DNA from: Lachnospiraceae bacterium UBA4317
GTDB taxonomy: Bacteria > Bacillota_A > Clostridia > Lachnospirales > Lachnospiraceae
NCBI GenBank assembly: GCA_002394525.1
Contig: DGUF01000024.1
Span: forward strand, 329 to 6,705
DNA: 6,377 nt
Direction: 5' to 3'
Part shown: positions 1-6,168 of the stretch, in pieces
Layout: each line of letters begins with the position of its first letter
How positions within the stretch are numbered: the stretch's first letter is position 1
Translations under genes and position numbers: made by a program
The notes under the pieces: generated by a model
Seen by the model: the letters and a program-made list of their open reading frames with translations, nothing else
Database searches by the model: none
Told to the model about the DNA's origin: nothing

Positions 1-62
1 GCGGCCTGATCGGCGGCGCTTCCCTCAAGGAAGACTTCGGCAACATCGTCAACTACAAATAA
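1..62 (+). CDS. tpiA: Triose-phosphate isomerase, C-terminal end (partial)
   Basis: Only the last 19 codons and the TAA stop (60-62) are inside the window; the reading frame begins at base 3. The peptide reads GLIGGASLKEDFGNIVNYK. The GGASL segment is the conserved phosphate-binding loop near the C-terminus of triose-phosphate isomerase, and the protein ends about a dozen residues later, as is usual in this family. The enzyme interconverts dihydroxyacetone phosphate and glyceraldehyde 3-phosphate in cytoplasmic glycolysis. A hairpin followed by T residues lies about 85 bases downstream and probably ends this transcript. The assignment rests on a short but highly characteristic segment. Confidence 0.88.
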   Translation, partial: GLIGGASLKEDFGNIVNYK

Positions 63-100
63 TTTTTACCTGTAGGGGCCGCTATGGCGGCGGTCCGATC

Positions 101-136
101 GCATAATATCGTATATCGAATTATCAGGTATAGTTA
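101..136 (+). promoter_or_regulatory. AT-rich island with weak promoter resemblance
   Basis: This stretch is clearly richer in A and T than the surrounding DNA. It contains several -10-like hexamers: CATAAT at 102-107 and TATAGT at 129-134, each five of six matches to TATAAT. No recognisable TTGACA-like -35 box lies at the proper distance from either. If TATAGT were used, transcription would start near 141, directly before the 146-183 hairpin, which would then sit at the 5' end of the glycosidase mRNA. I found no better promoter for the downstream gene, but the assignment is weak. Confidence 0.2.
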
Positions 137-145
137 CGGGTGGTC

Positions 146-183
146 AGGACCTGCATCGGGATCTTTCCTGATGCAGGTCTTTT
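146..183 (+). terminator. Intrinsic terminator-like hairpin after tpiA
   Basis: GACCTGCATCGGGA (148-161) pairs with TCCTGATGCAGGTC (166-179) to give a 14-bp stem with one G-U pair and a TCTT loop (162-165). Four T residues follow (180-183), and the stem can extend by two pairs into them. The T-run is short, so termination may be incomplete. Its place between tpiA and the glycosidase gene fits a tpiA terminator, or an attenuator or 5'-stabilising hairpin if transcription starts just upstream. Confidence 0.75.
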
Positions 184-208
184 CACATAACATGATACAT
201 AGCATAAA

Positions 209-213
209 AGGAA
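209..213 (+). promoter_or_regulatory. Ribosome binding site that selects the ATG at 220
   Basis: AGGAA at 209-213 is the only purine-rich Shine-Dalgarno match ahead of the glycosidase gene. It lies six bases before the ATG at 220 but directly abuts the in-frame GTG at 214. The ATG is therefore the more likely start, two codons downstream of the longest possible reading frame. Confidence 0.6.
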
Positions 214-219
214 GTGGAC

Positions 220-2580
220 ATGACAGGATTCAGGAAATCAGGAGACCGGCCGGGCCTCCGCACACGGAAACAATTGCTCTATCTGCAGGCGGCGGCCTGT
301 GTGCTGACCGCGCTGCTGGCCCTTCAGGCTCTTGTTCCGGCGGCGGGTTGGACGGTCAGGGCCGAGGCCGCGCAGAAGACAGAGGAGTCCGGGCAGGAGG
401 ACGGGGCCGATGCTGTCGACCTGAGCGGGGCTCCCGGCCAGGATGAGGATGAGGACGCAGCCCTGTCCGGCTCGGCATCGGAACAGACAGGAACGGACTC
501 TCTCCTGAACCTCGGGGCTGACAAGCAGAGGCATCGCATTGATCAGCTGATGGCAGATATGACCCTGCGGGAAAAGGTCGGCCAGATGATCCATGTCTCC
601 TTCCGCGGCTGGCGGGATGATCCTTCCGGCCAGATTACTTCCTTCGAAGAGATGAATGACGAGGTCAGGGACTTTCTCTCCGAGAGACGGCTCGGCGGGG
701 TCCTTTTATACGGAGAAAACTGCGGGGAGAGCCGGAAGACCCTGACTCTGGTGAATGACATGCAGAAGGCCAATGCGGAGACGGACAGCGAAGTGAAGAT
801 CCCGCTGCTGGTCTCTGCCGACGAGGAGGGCGGCATTGTCAGCCGCCTGGGGCAGGGAGTCGGCTGGCCCGGCAATATGGCCGTCGCGGCCACCGGCGAC
901 CCGGAGTATGCCAGGCAGGAGGGCCTGGAGATCGGAAAACAGCTTGCGGCCGTCTCGATCAATACGGCCTTCGGCCCTGTCATGGATGTCAACGACAATC
1001 CGGAGAACCCCGTGATCGGTGTCCGGGCCTTTTCGGATGACCTTCTGACAGTCGCCTCCTGCGGCACAGCCTTTATGCAGGGTATGTCGCAGAGCGGGAC
1101 CATCCCGGTCCTCAAGCATTTCCCCGGACACGGAAATACGGATTCGGACAGCCACACCGGGCTCCCCAGGGTGGAAAAGACCCTGGACCAGCTCAACGAG
1201 AAGGAACTGGTCCCCTTCCGGCTGGGAATCGAAGCGGGTGCGGAGATGATCATGACCGCCCACATCGAGTATCCGGGGCTGGATCAGGAGACCTACAGGT
1301 CCAAAGCGACCGGGGAGGAGGTCTACCTGCCCGCCACCATGTCTCACACCATCCTCACGGACATCCTACGGAACAAGATGGGATTTGAGGGCGTCGTGAT
1401 CACGGATGCCCTGGAGATGGCCTCCCTGACGGAGCACTTTGCGGAGGACGATGTCTACCGCATGTCCATCAACGCGGGTGCCGATATCCTCCTGTCCCCC
1501 CATACAGTCTTTGACAGGGACTCTCTGCAAAGGCTCGGAGCTTCGATCGACAGGATCGTCGAAATGGCTGAGAAGGGGGAGATCAAACAGGAAAGGATCG
1601 ACGAGTCGGTCCGCAGGATCCTCACCCTCAAGGCCAGGTACGGCCTGCTGGACACGGATCAGGCGGTCCTGACACAGGACCAGCTTGACAAGGCCCTCCC
1701 CGCGGACGAGGAGATCCAGAAGGCCCGGGAAAAAGCCTGGAACATGACCCAGAAGGGGATCACCCTTGTGAAAAACGAAAATGAAGCCCTTCCCTGCGCG
1801 GTCAAAAAGGGACAGCGGATCCTGATCCTCTACCCGGGGCAGAGCAGGGTGGAAACGGCTGCCTTCGCGAAAAAACGTCTGGAGGAGGAAAAGGCGATCC
1901 CGGAGGGGACCGAGTGGGAGACCCTGGTCTATGACCGGGCCGCGGAGGCCCAGTGCCTGGAAGCCGCCCGCGGGGCGGACTGTGTGATCGCCGTCACCAC
2001 ACTCTTCGAGGCATCGGAGCTGGATCCGGGGACAGAGGAGGGAGAATCCGGGGCGGTCCTGGACCGGATCATCGACGCCGTCCATAAGGACGGAAAGAAG
2101 ATCACCGTGATCAGCGCGGAGCTCCCCTATGACGCGGCCAGGTACCAGAGCGCGGATGCCATCCTGCTCACCTACGGATCGACCTGGATGCTGGAGACAC
2201 CGGATGAAAACACGTCCTTCAGTCCCAACCTGCCCGCCGCGATCTGCGCGGTCTTCGGGGAGTTTACGCCGGAGGGAAAGCTCCCGGTCGACCTGCCCGC
2301 TCTGACCGACGAATACCTCTACTCCGGGGAGATCCTTTATCCCAGAGGCTTCTCAGCCGCTGACTCCGGCAGGAAGACAGAAGACAAGGCCAAAGAGGCC
2401 GGAGCGGAGGCTGACTCAGAGAAGGAACCGGCAAAGGAAACTGCTTCCACGAAGGATAATAATTCCGTAAAGAAAACTGATTCCACAAAGGAAAACAAAT
2501 CCGTAAAGGAAAATGATTCCGCAGCTGAGAAGAAGGCCGGTACAGATCAGGCAGAGAACAAAAAAGAGAAGGAAGACTAA
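220..2580 (+). CDS. nagZ: Secreted family-3 beta-N-acetylglucosaminidase (NagZ/YbbD type)
   Basis: Predicted 786-residue GH3 enzyme (numbering from ATG 220) that would release terminal N-acetylglucosamine from peptidoglycan fragments outside the membrane. A basic N-terminus and hydrophobic segment (about 19-43) with A48-E49-A50 suggest a signal peptide; the lone Cys there lacks a proper lipobox. An acidic linker leads to the TIM-barrel domain (about 104-480). It contains DEEGG (201-205), VMDVNDNPENPVIGVR, and the NagZ signature KHFPGHG (299-305) followed by D310-S311-H312, the Asp-His acid/base dyad. The likely nucleophile is D396 in VITDALEM. The His-to-Asp spacing of 84 residues matches B. 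subtilis NagZ. A GH3 C-terminal alpha/beta domain follows (about 510-710). The last ~74 residues are a Lys/Glu/Ser/Asn-rich tail absent from standard family members. The gene probably heads an operon; the next start is one base after its stop. Family confidence is high; the exact substrate is inferred. Confidence 0.92.
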   Translation: MTGFRKSGDRPGLRTRKQLLYLQAAACVLTALLALQALVPAAGWTVRAEAAQKTEESGQEDGADAVDLSGAPGQDEDEDAALSGSASEQTGTDSLLNLGADKQRHRIDQLMADMTLREKVGQMIHVSFRGWRDDPSGQITSFEEMNDEVRDFLSERRLGGVLLYGENCGESRKTLTLVNDMQKANAETDSEVKIPLLVSADEEGGIVSRLGQGVGWPGNMAVAATGDPEYARQEGLEIGKQLAAVSINTAFGPVMDVNDNPENPVIGVRAFSDDLLTVASCGTAFMQGMSQSGTIPVLKHFPGHGNTDSDSHTGLPRVEKTLDQLNEKELVPFRLGIEAGAEMIMTAHIEYPGLDQETYRSKATGEEVYLPATMSHTILTDILRNKMGFEGVVITDALEMASLTEHFAEDDVYRMSINAGADILLSPHTVFDRDSLQRLGASIDRIVEMAEKGEIKQERIDESVRRILTLKARYGLLDTDQAVLTQDQLDKALPADEEIQKAREKAWNMTQKGITLVKNENEALPCAVKKGQRILILYPGQSRVETAAFAKKRLEEEKAIPEGTEWETLVYDRAAEAQCLEAARGADCVIAVTTLFEASELDPGTEEGESGAVLDRIIDAVHKDGKKITVISAELPYDAARYQSADAILLTYGSTWMLETPDENTSFSPNLPAAICAVFGEFTPEGKLPVDLPALTDEYLYSGEILYPRGFSAADSGRKTEDKAKEAGAEADSEKEPAKETASTKDNNSVKKTDSTKENKSVKENDSAAEKKAGTDQAENKKEKED
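2446..2532 (+). repeat. 18/36-bp coding tandem repeat in the glycosidase tail
   Basis: Two 36-bp units (2446-2481 and 2482-2517), each made of two related 18-bp halves, and a degenerate last half (2518-2532 or slightly beyond) encode successive hexapeptides: STKDNN, SVKKTD, STKENK, SVKEND, SAAEKK (residues 743-772 from ATG 220). Codons here are AT-rich (AAA, AAT, GTA), unlike the GC-rich rest of the gene. The tail is highly charged, has no predicted fold, and lies at the extracellular C-terminus. Its function is unknown; it might be a flexible wall-associating or spacer tail. Confidence 0.8.
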
Positions 2581-2581
2581 T

Positions 2582-3607
2582 ATGATGAACACAGGGAAAA
2601 ACAGATACAGACTCCACGCGGCGACAGCTTTCCTGACAGCTCTTGTGGTCCTTCTGTCGGGCTGCGGCCTCTTTAAGCCCACCTTTGAATCTCTCGTGGC
2701 CAACATGGCCAAAAAGCTGGGCAAAGTGACTTCCGTCGGCGTGTTGACAAAGGTGGACACGGAATTTGAGGTCGGCCTTGGATCCGCAGACCTGACGGTC
2801 TCGGGAAAGCTGGGAGCGGTATCGGACATGGATGTGACAAAAGAGCCTCTCCGGTCCGCACAGACTTTTGAACTGACCCTGGAGGCCCTGGGCCAGACCA
2901 TGAACTCCAAAATCGAGCAGTACATGGATCATACCGAAGACAAAAAACAGATCATCTATACCAGGGAAGAGGGCGGCAAGTGGACAAAGACTGTCGTCGA
3001 TCCCGAGGAATCCGGAAAGGATGAGGCGCAGGAGGGCCGGACAGACGGCCAGGCGGGCGCAGACCAGAAGGATGAGACCGGCGGGGCAGCCGGCAATGAA
3101 TCCATTTTTGAACTGATGGAAACCGCCGGAAAGCTCAAGGAGAACCTCAAGAATCCCGAGCTCAAGAAGGACCTGGTCACCATCAATGACAAGGAGGCCT
3201 ACCAGACCAGCTTTATCATGAACGATAAGCTCCTCTTCGAGCTTGCCCGGACGGGCGGGACGGACCTGAGCCGGTTCGGCCTGGATGCAAACGTCTCCTC
3301 GGAGGACTCGGTAGAGATCCCGGCAGAACTGTATATCTACAAGGAGTCCGGCCTTCCCGCCAGGATCACGGCGGACTGTACGGCCCTCAGCGACAAGTTC
3401 ATCAGCGGCAGGATCAACGACAGACTCAAGGGAACCATGTTTGAGGGATTGACTCTCAGCTTCAAGAGCTTCAAGATCGACATGACCTTTGACAGATTTG
3501 ATGAGATCCAGACGATCGAGATCCCTCAGGAGGCCCTGGACGCGGAGGAGACAAAGAGCGTGGAGGAAATATCCTCATCCCTCTTTGACAGCTTCGGGAA
3601 TTTCTGA
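2582..3607 (+). CDS. Lipoprotein of unknown function (possible LolA/LppX-like or DUF6612-like)
   Basis: Predicted 341 residues from ATG 2582 (a second ATG follows at 2585). GGAAG at 2571-2575, inside the upstream coding tail, is placed correctly for this start, and only one base separates it from the previous stop, so translational coupling is likely. Residues 8-28 form a lipoprotein signal with lipobox LSGC, making Cys28 the predicted lipidated residue on the outer face of the membrane. The mature part has beta-rich segments (about 50-135, including GGKWTKTVV), a Gly/Glu/Asp-rich linker (about 141-173), an amphipathic region (174-200), and a second beta-rich half ending in DEIQTIEIPQEALDAEE. 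This pattern resembles Bacillota lipoproteins with a LolA/LppX-like fold such as DUF6612, but that is a resemblance from memory and no ligand can be named. No catalytic motif is visible. The operon position suggests an envelope role. Confidence 0.85.
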   Translation: MMNTGKNRYRLHAATAFLTALVVLLSGCGLFKPTFESLVANMAKKLGKVTSVGVLTKVDTEFEVGLGSADLTVSGKLGAVSDMDVTKEPLRSAQTFELTLEALGQTMNSKIEQYMDHTEDKKQIIYTREEGGKWTKTVVDPEESGKDEAQEGRTDGQAGADQKDETGGAAGNESIFELMETAGKLKENLKNPELKKDLVTINDKEAYQTSFIMNDKLLFELARTGGTDLSRFGLDANVSSEDSVEIPAELYIYKESGLPARITADCTALSDKFISGRINDRLKGTMFEGLTLSFKSFKIDMTFDRFDEIQTIEIPQEALDAEETKSVEEISSSLFDSFGNF

Positions 3608-3618
3608 GCAGGCGGCTT

Positions 3619-3762
3619 TATGACTGAAGATGCCCGACAGCGTTTTAGTCATACCCGGAGTTTGCGCCGAAGCGCCGCAAACTTCGCCGATTCCATCGGA
3701 GAAACCGCCTGTGCGGATTTCTCCCCGGGTGTCTCCGCGCTGAAGCGCTTCGGCGCGGAGAC
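3619..3762. repeat. Multi-hairpin intergenic element
   Basis: Most of the 206-base gap between the lipoprotein and YARHG genes is a chain of inverted repeats. Hairpin A: 3619-3629 with 3643-3653 (11 pairs, two G-U; 7-bp core TATGACT/AGTCATA). Hairpin B: 3656-3666 with 3676-3686 (11 pairs, one G-U; core AGTTTGCG/CGCAAACT). A small stem C: CCGAT 3687-3691 with ATCGG 3695-3699. Hairpin D: GGAGAAACCGC 3698-3708 with 3713-3724 (one bulged A, CTGT loop), competing with C for two bases. Hairpin E: the near-perfect palindrome at 3731-3762. No T-tract follows any stem, so these are not ordinary terminators, and no plausible coding frame is present. A REP/MITE-like dispersed element, an mRNA processing or stabilising element, or a small RNA are all possible. 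Confidence 0.7.
3731..3762. repeat. 32-bp near-perfect palindrome (hairpin E)
   Basis: GTCTCCGCGCTGAAGC (3731-3746) is followed at once by GCTTCGGCGCGGAGAC (3747-3762). All 16 positions pair, with one G-U wobble (3741 with 3752). The 12-mer at 3745-3756 is also the exact reverse complement of GCGCCGAAGCGC at 3664-3675 inside hairpin B, so the two ends of the element could pair with each other instead of folding locally. Confidence 0.85.
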
Positions 3763-3813
3763 AGAGTAAGAATCAGATTTACGGCAGACATTTGCTTTAC
3801 AAGGGAGGTAGTT

Positions 3814-4923
3814 ATGTTCAGATGGTGCAGACAGGCAGCTATGGTTCTGGCGGCAGTGCTTGTCCTGTCAACGGGTGTTTTTGCAGATGAAAAAACAGAG
3901 ACGGACAGTATCTCTTTTGCACAGGGGACCGATGATGCGCTGGAGGTGTCCGCAAAAGATATAAAGATCAAAAACAATGCGTCCTTCAGCAGGGAAGAAG
4001 TGAGCCGCTGCCGCAATGTGCTGGGCAGGATCATGGCCGGCAAGACCCAGGGCCTGAGCATGAGAGAATTTGCGGGCATGGAATCGATCATGGTTAGTGA
4101 TCCCGTCACTCTGTGCCGGGACGGAAAGTTCCTCTACTGCGTCATTGACCCGGAGCCCGGTATGAATCAGCTCAATGGTTATGAACTGGTTTCCGCCGAC
4201 AAGGGCAGGACCTGGGAGATGAATGCCTTTCACAGGGTCCAGGAACAGGGGGACACGTATTTCTTTGATGGAAACCTCATCTATATCGACGGGATTGATA
4301 TGGAATCCATTTCCGTGCCGAACTTTTCCGCGGACCTGGGAAAAAGCTATAAGCAGCCCAATTACGCTCCCATAAAGAAGATCATGTCCCTTCCGGCTCT
4401 GAATGGTTACTGCACTGCCTATGCCAGGATCCGCTATATCGACCGGGAGGACAAAAAGGTCGCCCTGGACTGGTATATGAAAAATCCCGAGACCCGGGAG
4501 GATGAGGTCTGCTTCTACAGTATGACTGTCAGCTACCCCTCCATGAAGGTCCTGGAGCAGACAGACAGGTCGGGGCTTCTGAAGGAGGCCGGCCAGTACC
4601 TCAAGTCCACCTATCTGTTTGAACAGAGCGGTTCGGCCAAACCGGACAGGACGGCCATCCGGGCCCGCTTCCTGCACGAGTACAGGCTGGCGGGAGCCGG
4701 GAGGACGGCGGCGGAGATCCGGCTTGCCATCAATGAGATCTATGCCCGGAAGGGATACGACTTTAAGGAACTGGAATACGCCGACTATTTCGCGAAAATG
4801 AAGTGGTACAAGCCTGTATCGGAAAAGAAAGTGACGGAGGCCGACATGAATGAGAACGAAAAGGCCTATGTGAATTTCCTGGTCGGGCTGGAGAAGGAAT
4901 ATCTCGCTGCGGTGATCAAGTAA
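3814..4923 (+). CDS. Secreted YARHG-domain protein with two Asp-box-like motifs
   Basis: Predicted 369 residues. The start is supported by a strong AAGGGAGG (3801-3808) five bases upstream. Residues 1-24 form a signal peptide with probable cleavage after VFA; there is no lipobox, so the product is likely released or wall-associated. The C-terminal part matches the YARHG domain (about 299-334): IRLAINEIYARKGYDF, then YF and WYKP, followed by the usual closing segment with NENEKAYVNF. YARHG is a presumed extracellular domain of unknown biochemical function. The middle (about 90-250) is predicted beta-rich and contains SADKGRTW (127-134), a perfect match to the S-x-D-x-G-x-T-W Asp-box, and SADLGKSY (172-179), a close variant 45 residues later. 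Asp-boxes typically occur in beta-propellers such as sialidases, but too few copies are present for a full propeller and no sialidase catalytic residues are evident. The gene lies 206 bases after the lipoprotein gene and 31 bases before the next. Confidence 0.87.
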   Translation: MFRWCRQAAMVLAAVLVLSTGVFADEKTETDSISFAQGTDDALEVSAKDIKIKNNASFSREEVSRCRNVLGRIMAGKTQGLSMREFAGMESIMVSDPVTLCRDGKFLYCVIDPEPGMNQLNGYELVSADKGRTWEMNAFHRVQEQGDTYFFDGNLIYIDGIDMESISVPNFSADLGKSYKQPNYAPIKKIMSLPALNGYCTAYARIRYIDREDKKVALDWYMKNPETREDEVCFYSMTVSYPSMKVLEQTDRSGLLKEAGQYLKSTYLFEQSGSAKPDRTAIRARFLHEYRLAGAGRTAAEIRLAINEIYARKGYDFKELEYADYFAKMKWYKPVSEKKVTEADMNENEKAYVNFLVGLEKEYLAAVIK

Positions 4924-4954
4924 AACCGGTACTGTATCGGACGGAGGCAGTTGA

Positions 4955-5971
4955 ATGAAGGCGGAAGTAGTCAGAGGACACCTGGAATACAGCGATGAGA
5001 GGGGCTCCTACCGGATCCCCCTGGGAAGACGGGGCAGAAAGTGCCTGACGGTCCTGGACCGGAAGGAGGGCGAATATACCCGGAGCCTGGAGCTGGATCT
5101 CTTTACCGGCTTTGTCTACTATTGCGTGGACAATGCCACCAGCGGAGGCCTGTCCTACTACTACGATATGTCCAGCAAAAAGGTGGGCCACTATTTTATC
5201 CACCGCTACCTGCGCAATGCCAGAAACCACGGCTTCGCGGCCAGTCCCGCGGAGACGGAGATCTTTGAGAAGCTCCCCTGCGACAACTGGGTGGAGGAGA
5301 TGGAAAAGCTCCCGGGCTGGAAGGAGGCTATCGAAAACCGCATGGAAAACCTCCTTCTGCCGGGCAGAGACCCGGTCAGGATCCCCATGGGGAAAAAAGG
5401 CGCGGAAGCAGCCGGCCCTGAGGAAAGCCGGCCGCAGCAGGCAGAGGCGGATCTTGCGAATCTTGCGCCTGCCCTCACTGCCGTCAGCTTTCTGGTCTCC
5501 CCCTCCTCCCATCAGGCCGGCACAAGAGAGCGGGTCTTCACCTTTGAAAAGGGGGAGGCGGAGGACATGTGGATCCTCCGCAGCCGCAACGATGCCTTCG
5601 GTGAGGAGTTTTTCGGAGAGAACGGGGAATATGACCTCTTCCTGACAGAGCGGGAATACAGCTGGATCTGCGGCCTGGCCGGGGCCCTGCGGGAAGCGGG
5701 TCCGGCCGCGGACAAGGACAAAGATAAAGATATGGACAAAAAAGAGCCCGGGCACCCGGACAGCTTTTATGACGGGGAGACCGCTGACCAGCTTTCCGGC
5801 CTTCTGAAAGACCAGGAGCAGGAGAGGATGGTCCTGCGGGAGACAGTCCTGCGCTTTGCGGACGGGAACAAGCAGAGGATCCCGGTCCGGGATCCCGCGC
5901 AGGAAAAGCAGGCCCAGGAGCTCCGCACCATCCTCTACGGACTCCTGAGACGGGAGGTCGAACTCTATTGA
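4955..5971 (+). CDS. Hypothetical cytoplasmic protein, family not recognised
   Basis: Predicted 338 residues. GGAGG (4943-4947) seven bases before ATG 4955 supports the start. There is no signal peptide or membrane segment, so a cytoplasmic location is likely, unlike its upstream neighbours. The N-terminal part (1-120) is rich in aromatic residues, including GFVYYCVDN and SYYYD, and looks alpha/beta. Residues 150-175 are Ala/Glu/Pro-rich and probably a linker. A second structured part (about 190-248) contains YDLFLTEREYSWICG, followed by a DKDKDKDMDKK charged linker (253-263) and a helical C-terminus. RIPLGRRG (20-27) recurs as RIPMGKKG (142-149), hinting at a duplicated unit. Codon use matches the neighbours and antisense frames here lack ribosome binding sites, so this frame is the real gene. 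It probably ends the operon, with a terminator starting four bases after the stop. I cannot assign a function. Confidence 0.82.
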   Translation: MKAEVVRGHLEYSDERGSYRIPLGRRGRKCLTVLDRKEGEYTRSLELDLFTGFVYYCVDNATSGGLSYYYDMSSKKVGHYFIHRYLRNARNHGFAASPAETEIFEKLPCDNWVEEMEKLPGWKEAIENRMENLLLPGRDPVRIPMGKKGAEAAGPEESRPQQAEADLANLAPALTAVSFLVSPSSHQAGTRERVFTFEKGEAEDMWILRSRNDAFGEEFFGENGEYDLFLTEREYSWICGLAGALREAGPAADKDKDKDMDKKEPGHPDSFYDGETADQLSGLLKDQEQERMVLRETVLRFADGNKQRIPVRDPAQEKQAQELRTILYGLLRREVELY

Positions 5972-5975
5972 AACC

Positions 5976-6005
5976 AGACACGCCGGCGACGGCGTGTCTT
6001 TTTTT
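5976..6005 (+). terminator. Strong intrinsic terminator ending the operon
   Basis: AGACACGCCG (5976-5985) pairs perfectly with CGGCGTGTCT (5990-5999) around a GCGA loop, a GNRA-type tetraloop, and is followed by T residues to 6005 (seven counting the last stem base). It begins four bases after the TGA of the upstream gene. There is no A-tract on the 5' side, so it works only on the + strand. Confidence 0.93.
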
Positions 6006-6008
6006 CGG

Positions 6009-6071
6009 GATTCATCAGGCTTTTTTGGGGAATCCATCAGGCTTTTTGGGGGAATCCATCAGGCTTTTTTT
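6009..6071. repeat. Three 22-bp tandem repeats with T-tracts
   Basis: The unit is roughly GAATCCATCAGGC followed by five to seven T and four or five G. CATCAGGC starts at 6013, 6035 and 6057, an exact 22-bp period; the first copy has one base fewer and a T for C before it, and the third loses its G-run and passes into CACTCCGG. The T-tracts begin at 6021, 6043 and 6065, and the terminator T-tract begins at 5999, again 22 bases earlier. No spacer sequences separate the units, so this is not a CRISPR. The function is unknown. Confidence 0.85.
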
Positions 6072-6077
6072 CACTCC

Positions 6078-6127
6078 GGGGGGTTGTGCCGGACCACAAA
6101 CCTCCCTGATGCAAAGGTGAAATCACC
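6078..6127. other. Two inverted repeats after the tandem array
   Basis: GGGGGGTTGTG (6078-6088) can pair with CACAAACCTCCC (6095-6106) to form an 11-bp stem with one bulged A, one G-U pair and a six-base loop. CCTGATG (6105-6111) is also the reverse complement of the CATCAGG core of each tandem repeat, which would enclose the stem. A short palindrome GGTGAAATCACC follows at 6116-6127. No T-tract follows. These could be operator-like DNA sites or RNA structure; no regulator can be named. Confidence 0.5.
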
Positions 6128-6168
6128 TCCATGCGTTTCCCGTCTGCCATGCCTGAGCACTTACGTTC

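Noticed and set aside
214..219. GTG at 214 as the start of the glycosidase
   Set aside because: The ribosome binding site would directly abut it; the ATG at 220 is correctly spaced.
84..446. Plus-strand reading frame of 120 codons overlapping the glycosidase start
   Set aside because: It crosses the tpiA terminator, has no ribosome binding site, and its second half is an out-of-frame reading of the glycosidase.
543..2085. Several minus-strand reading frames of about 210-240 codons inside the glycosidase gene
   Set aside because: They mirror a gene with intact GH3 motifs, have no recognisable domains and no convincing starts.
2513..2581. Upstream extension of the lipoprotein to ATG 2513
   Set aside because: It would overlap the glycosidase tail by 68 bases and place a highly basic stretch before the signal peptide; ATG 2582 has the ribosome binding site and gives a standard lipoprotein signal length.
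4192..4350. Sialidase assignment for the YARHG protein
   Set aside because: Only two Asp-box-like motifs are present, with no arginine triad or other sialidase active-site pattern visible, and the protein is too short for a propeller plus YARHG.
3645..4677. Minus-strand reading frames opposite the YARHG gene and hairpin element
   Set aside because: They overlap a gene with signal peptide, strong ribosome binding site and a known domain, and one runs through the palindromes.
4916..6037. Long minus-strand reading frame (373 codons) across the last operon gene
   Set aside because: It starts within the 22-bp repeats without a ribosome binding site, runs through the terminator, and is antisense to a frame with a good start. 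Its low-complexity Pro/Leu/Arg-rich product is typical of a shadow frame in GC-rich DNA.
6009..6071. CRISPR array
   Set aside because: The 22-bp units are directly adjacent without unique spacers and there are no cas genes.
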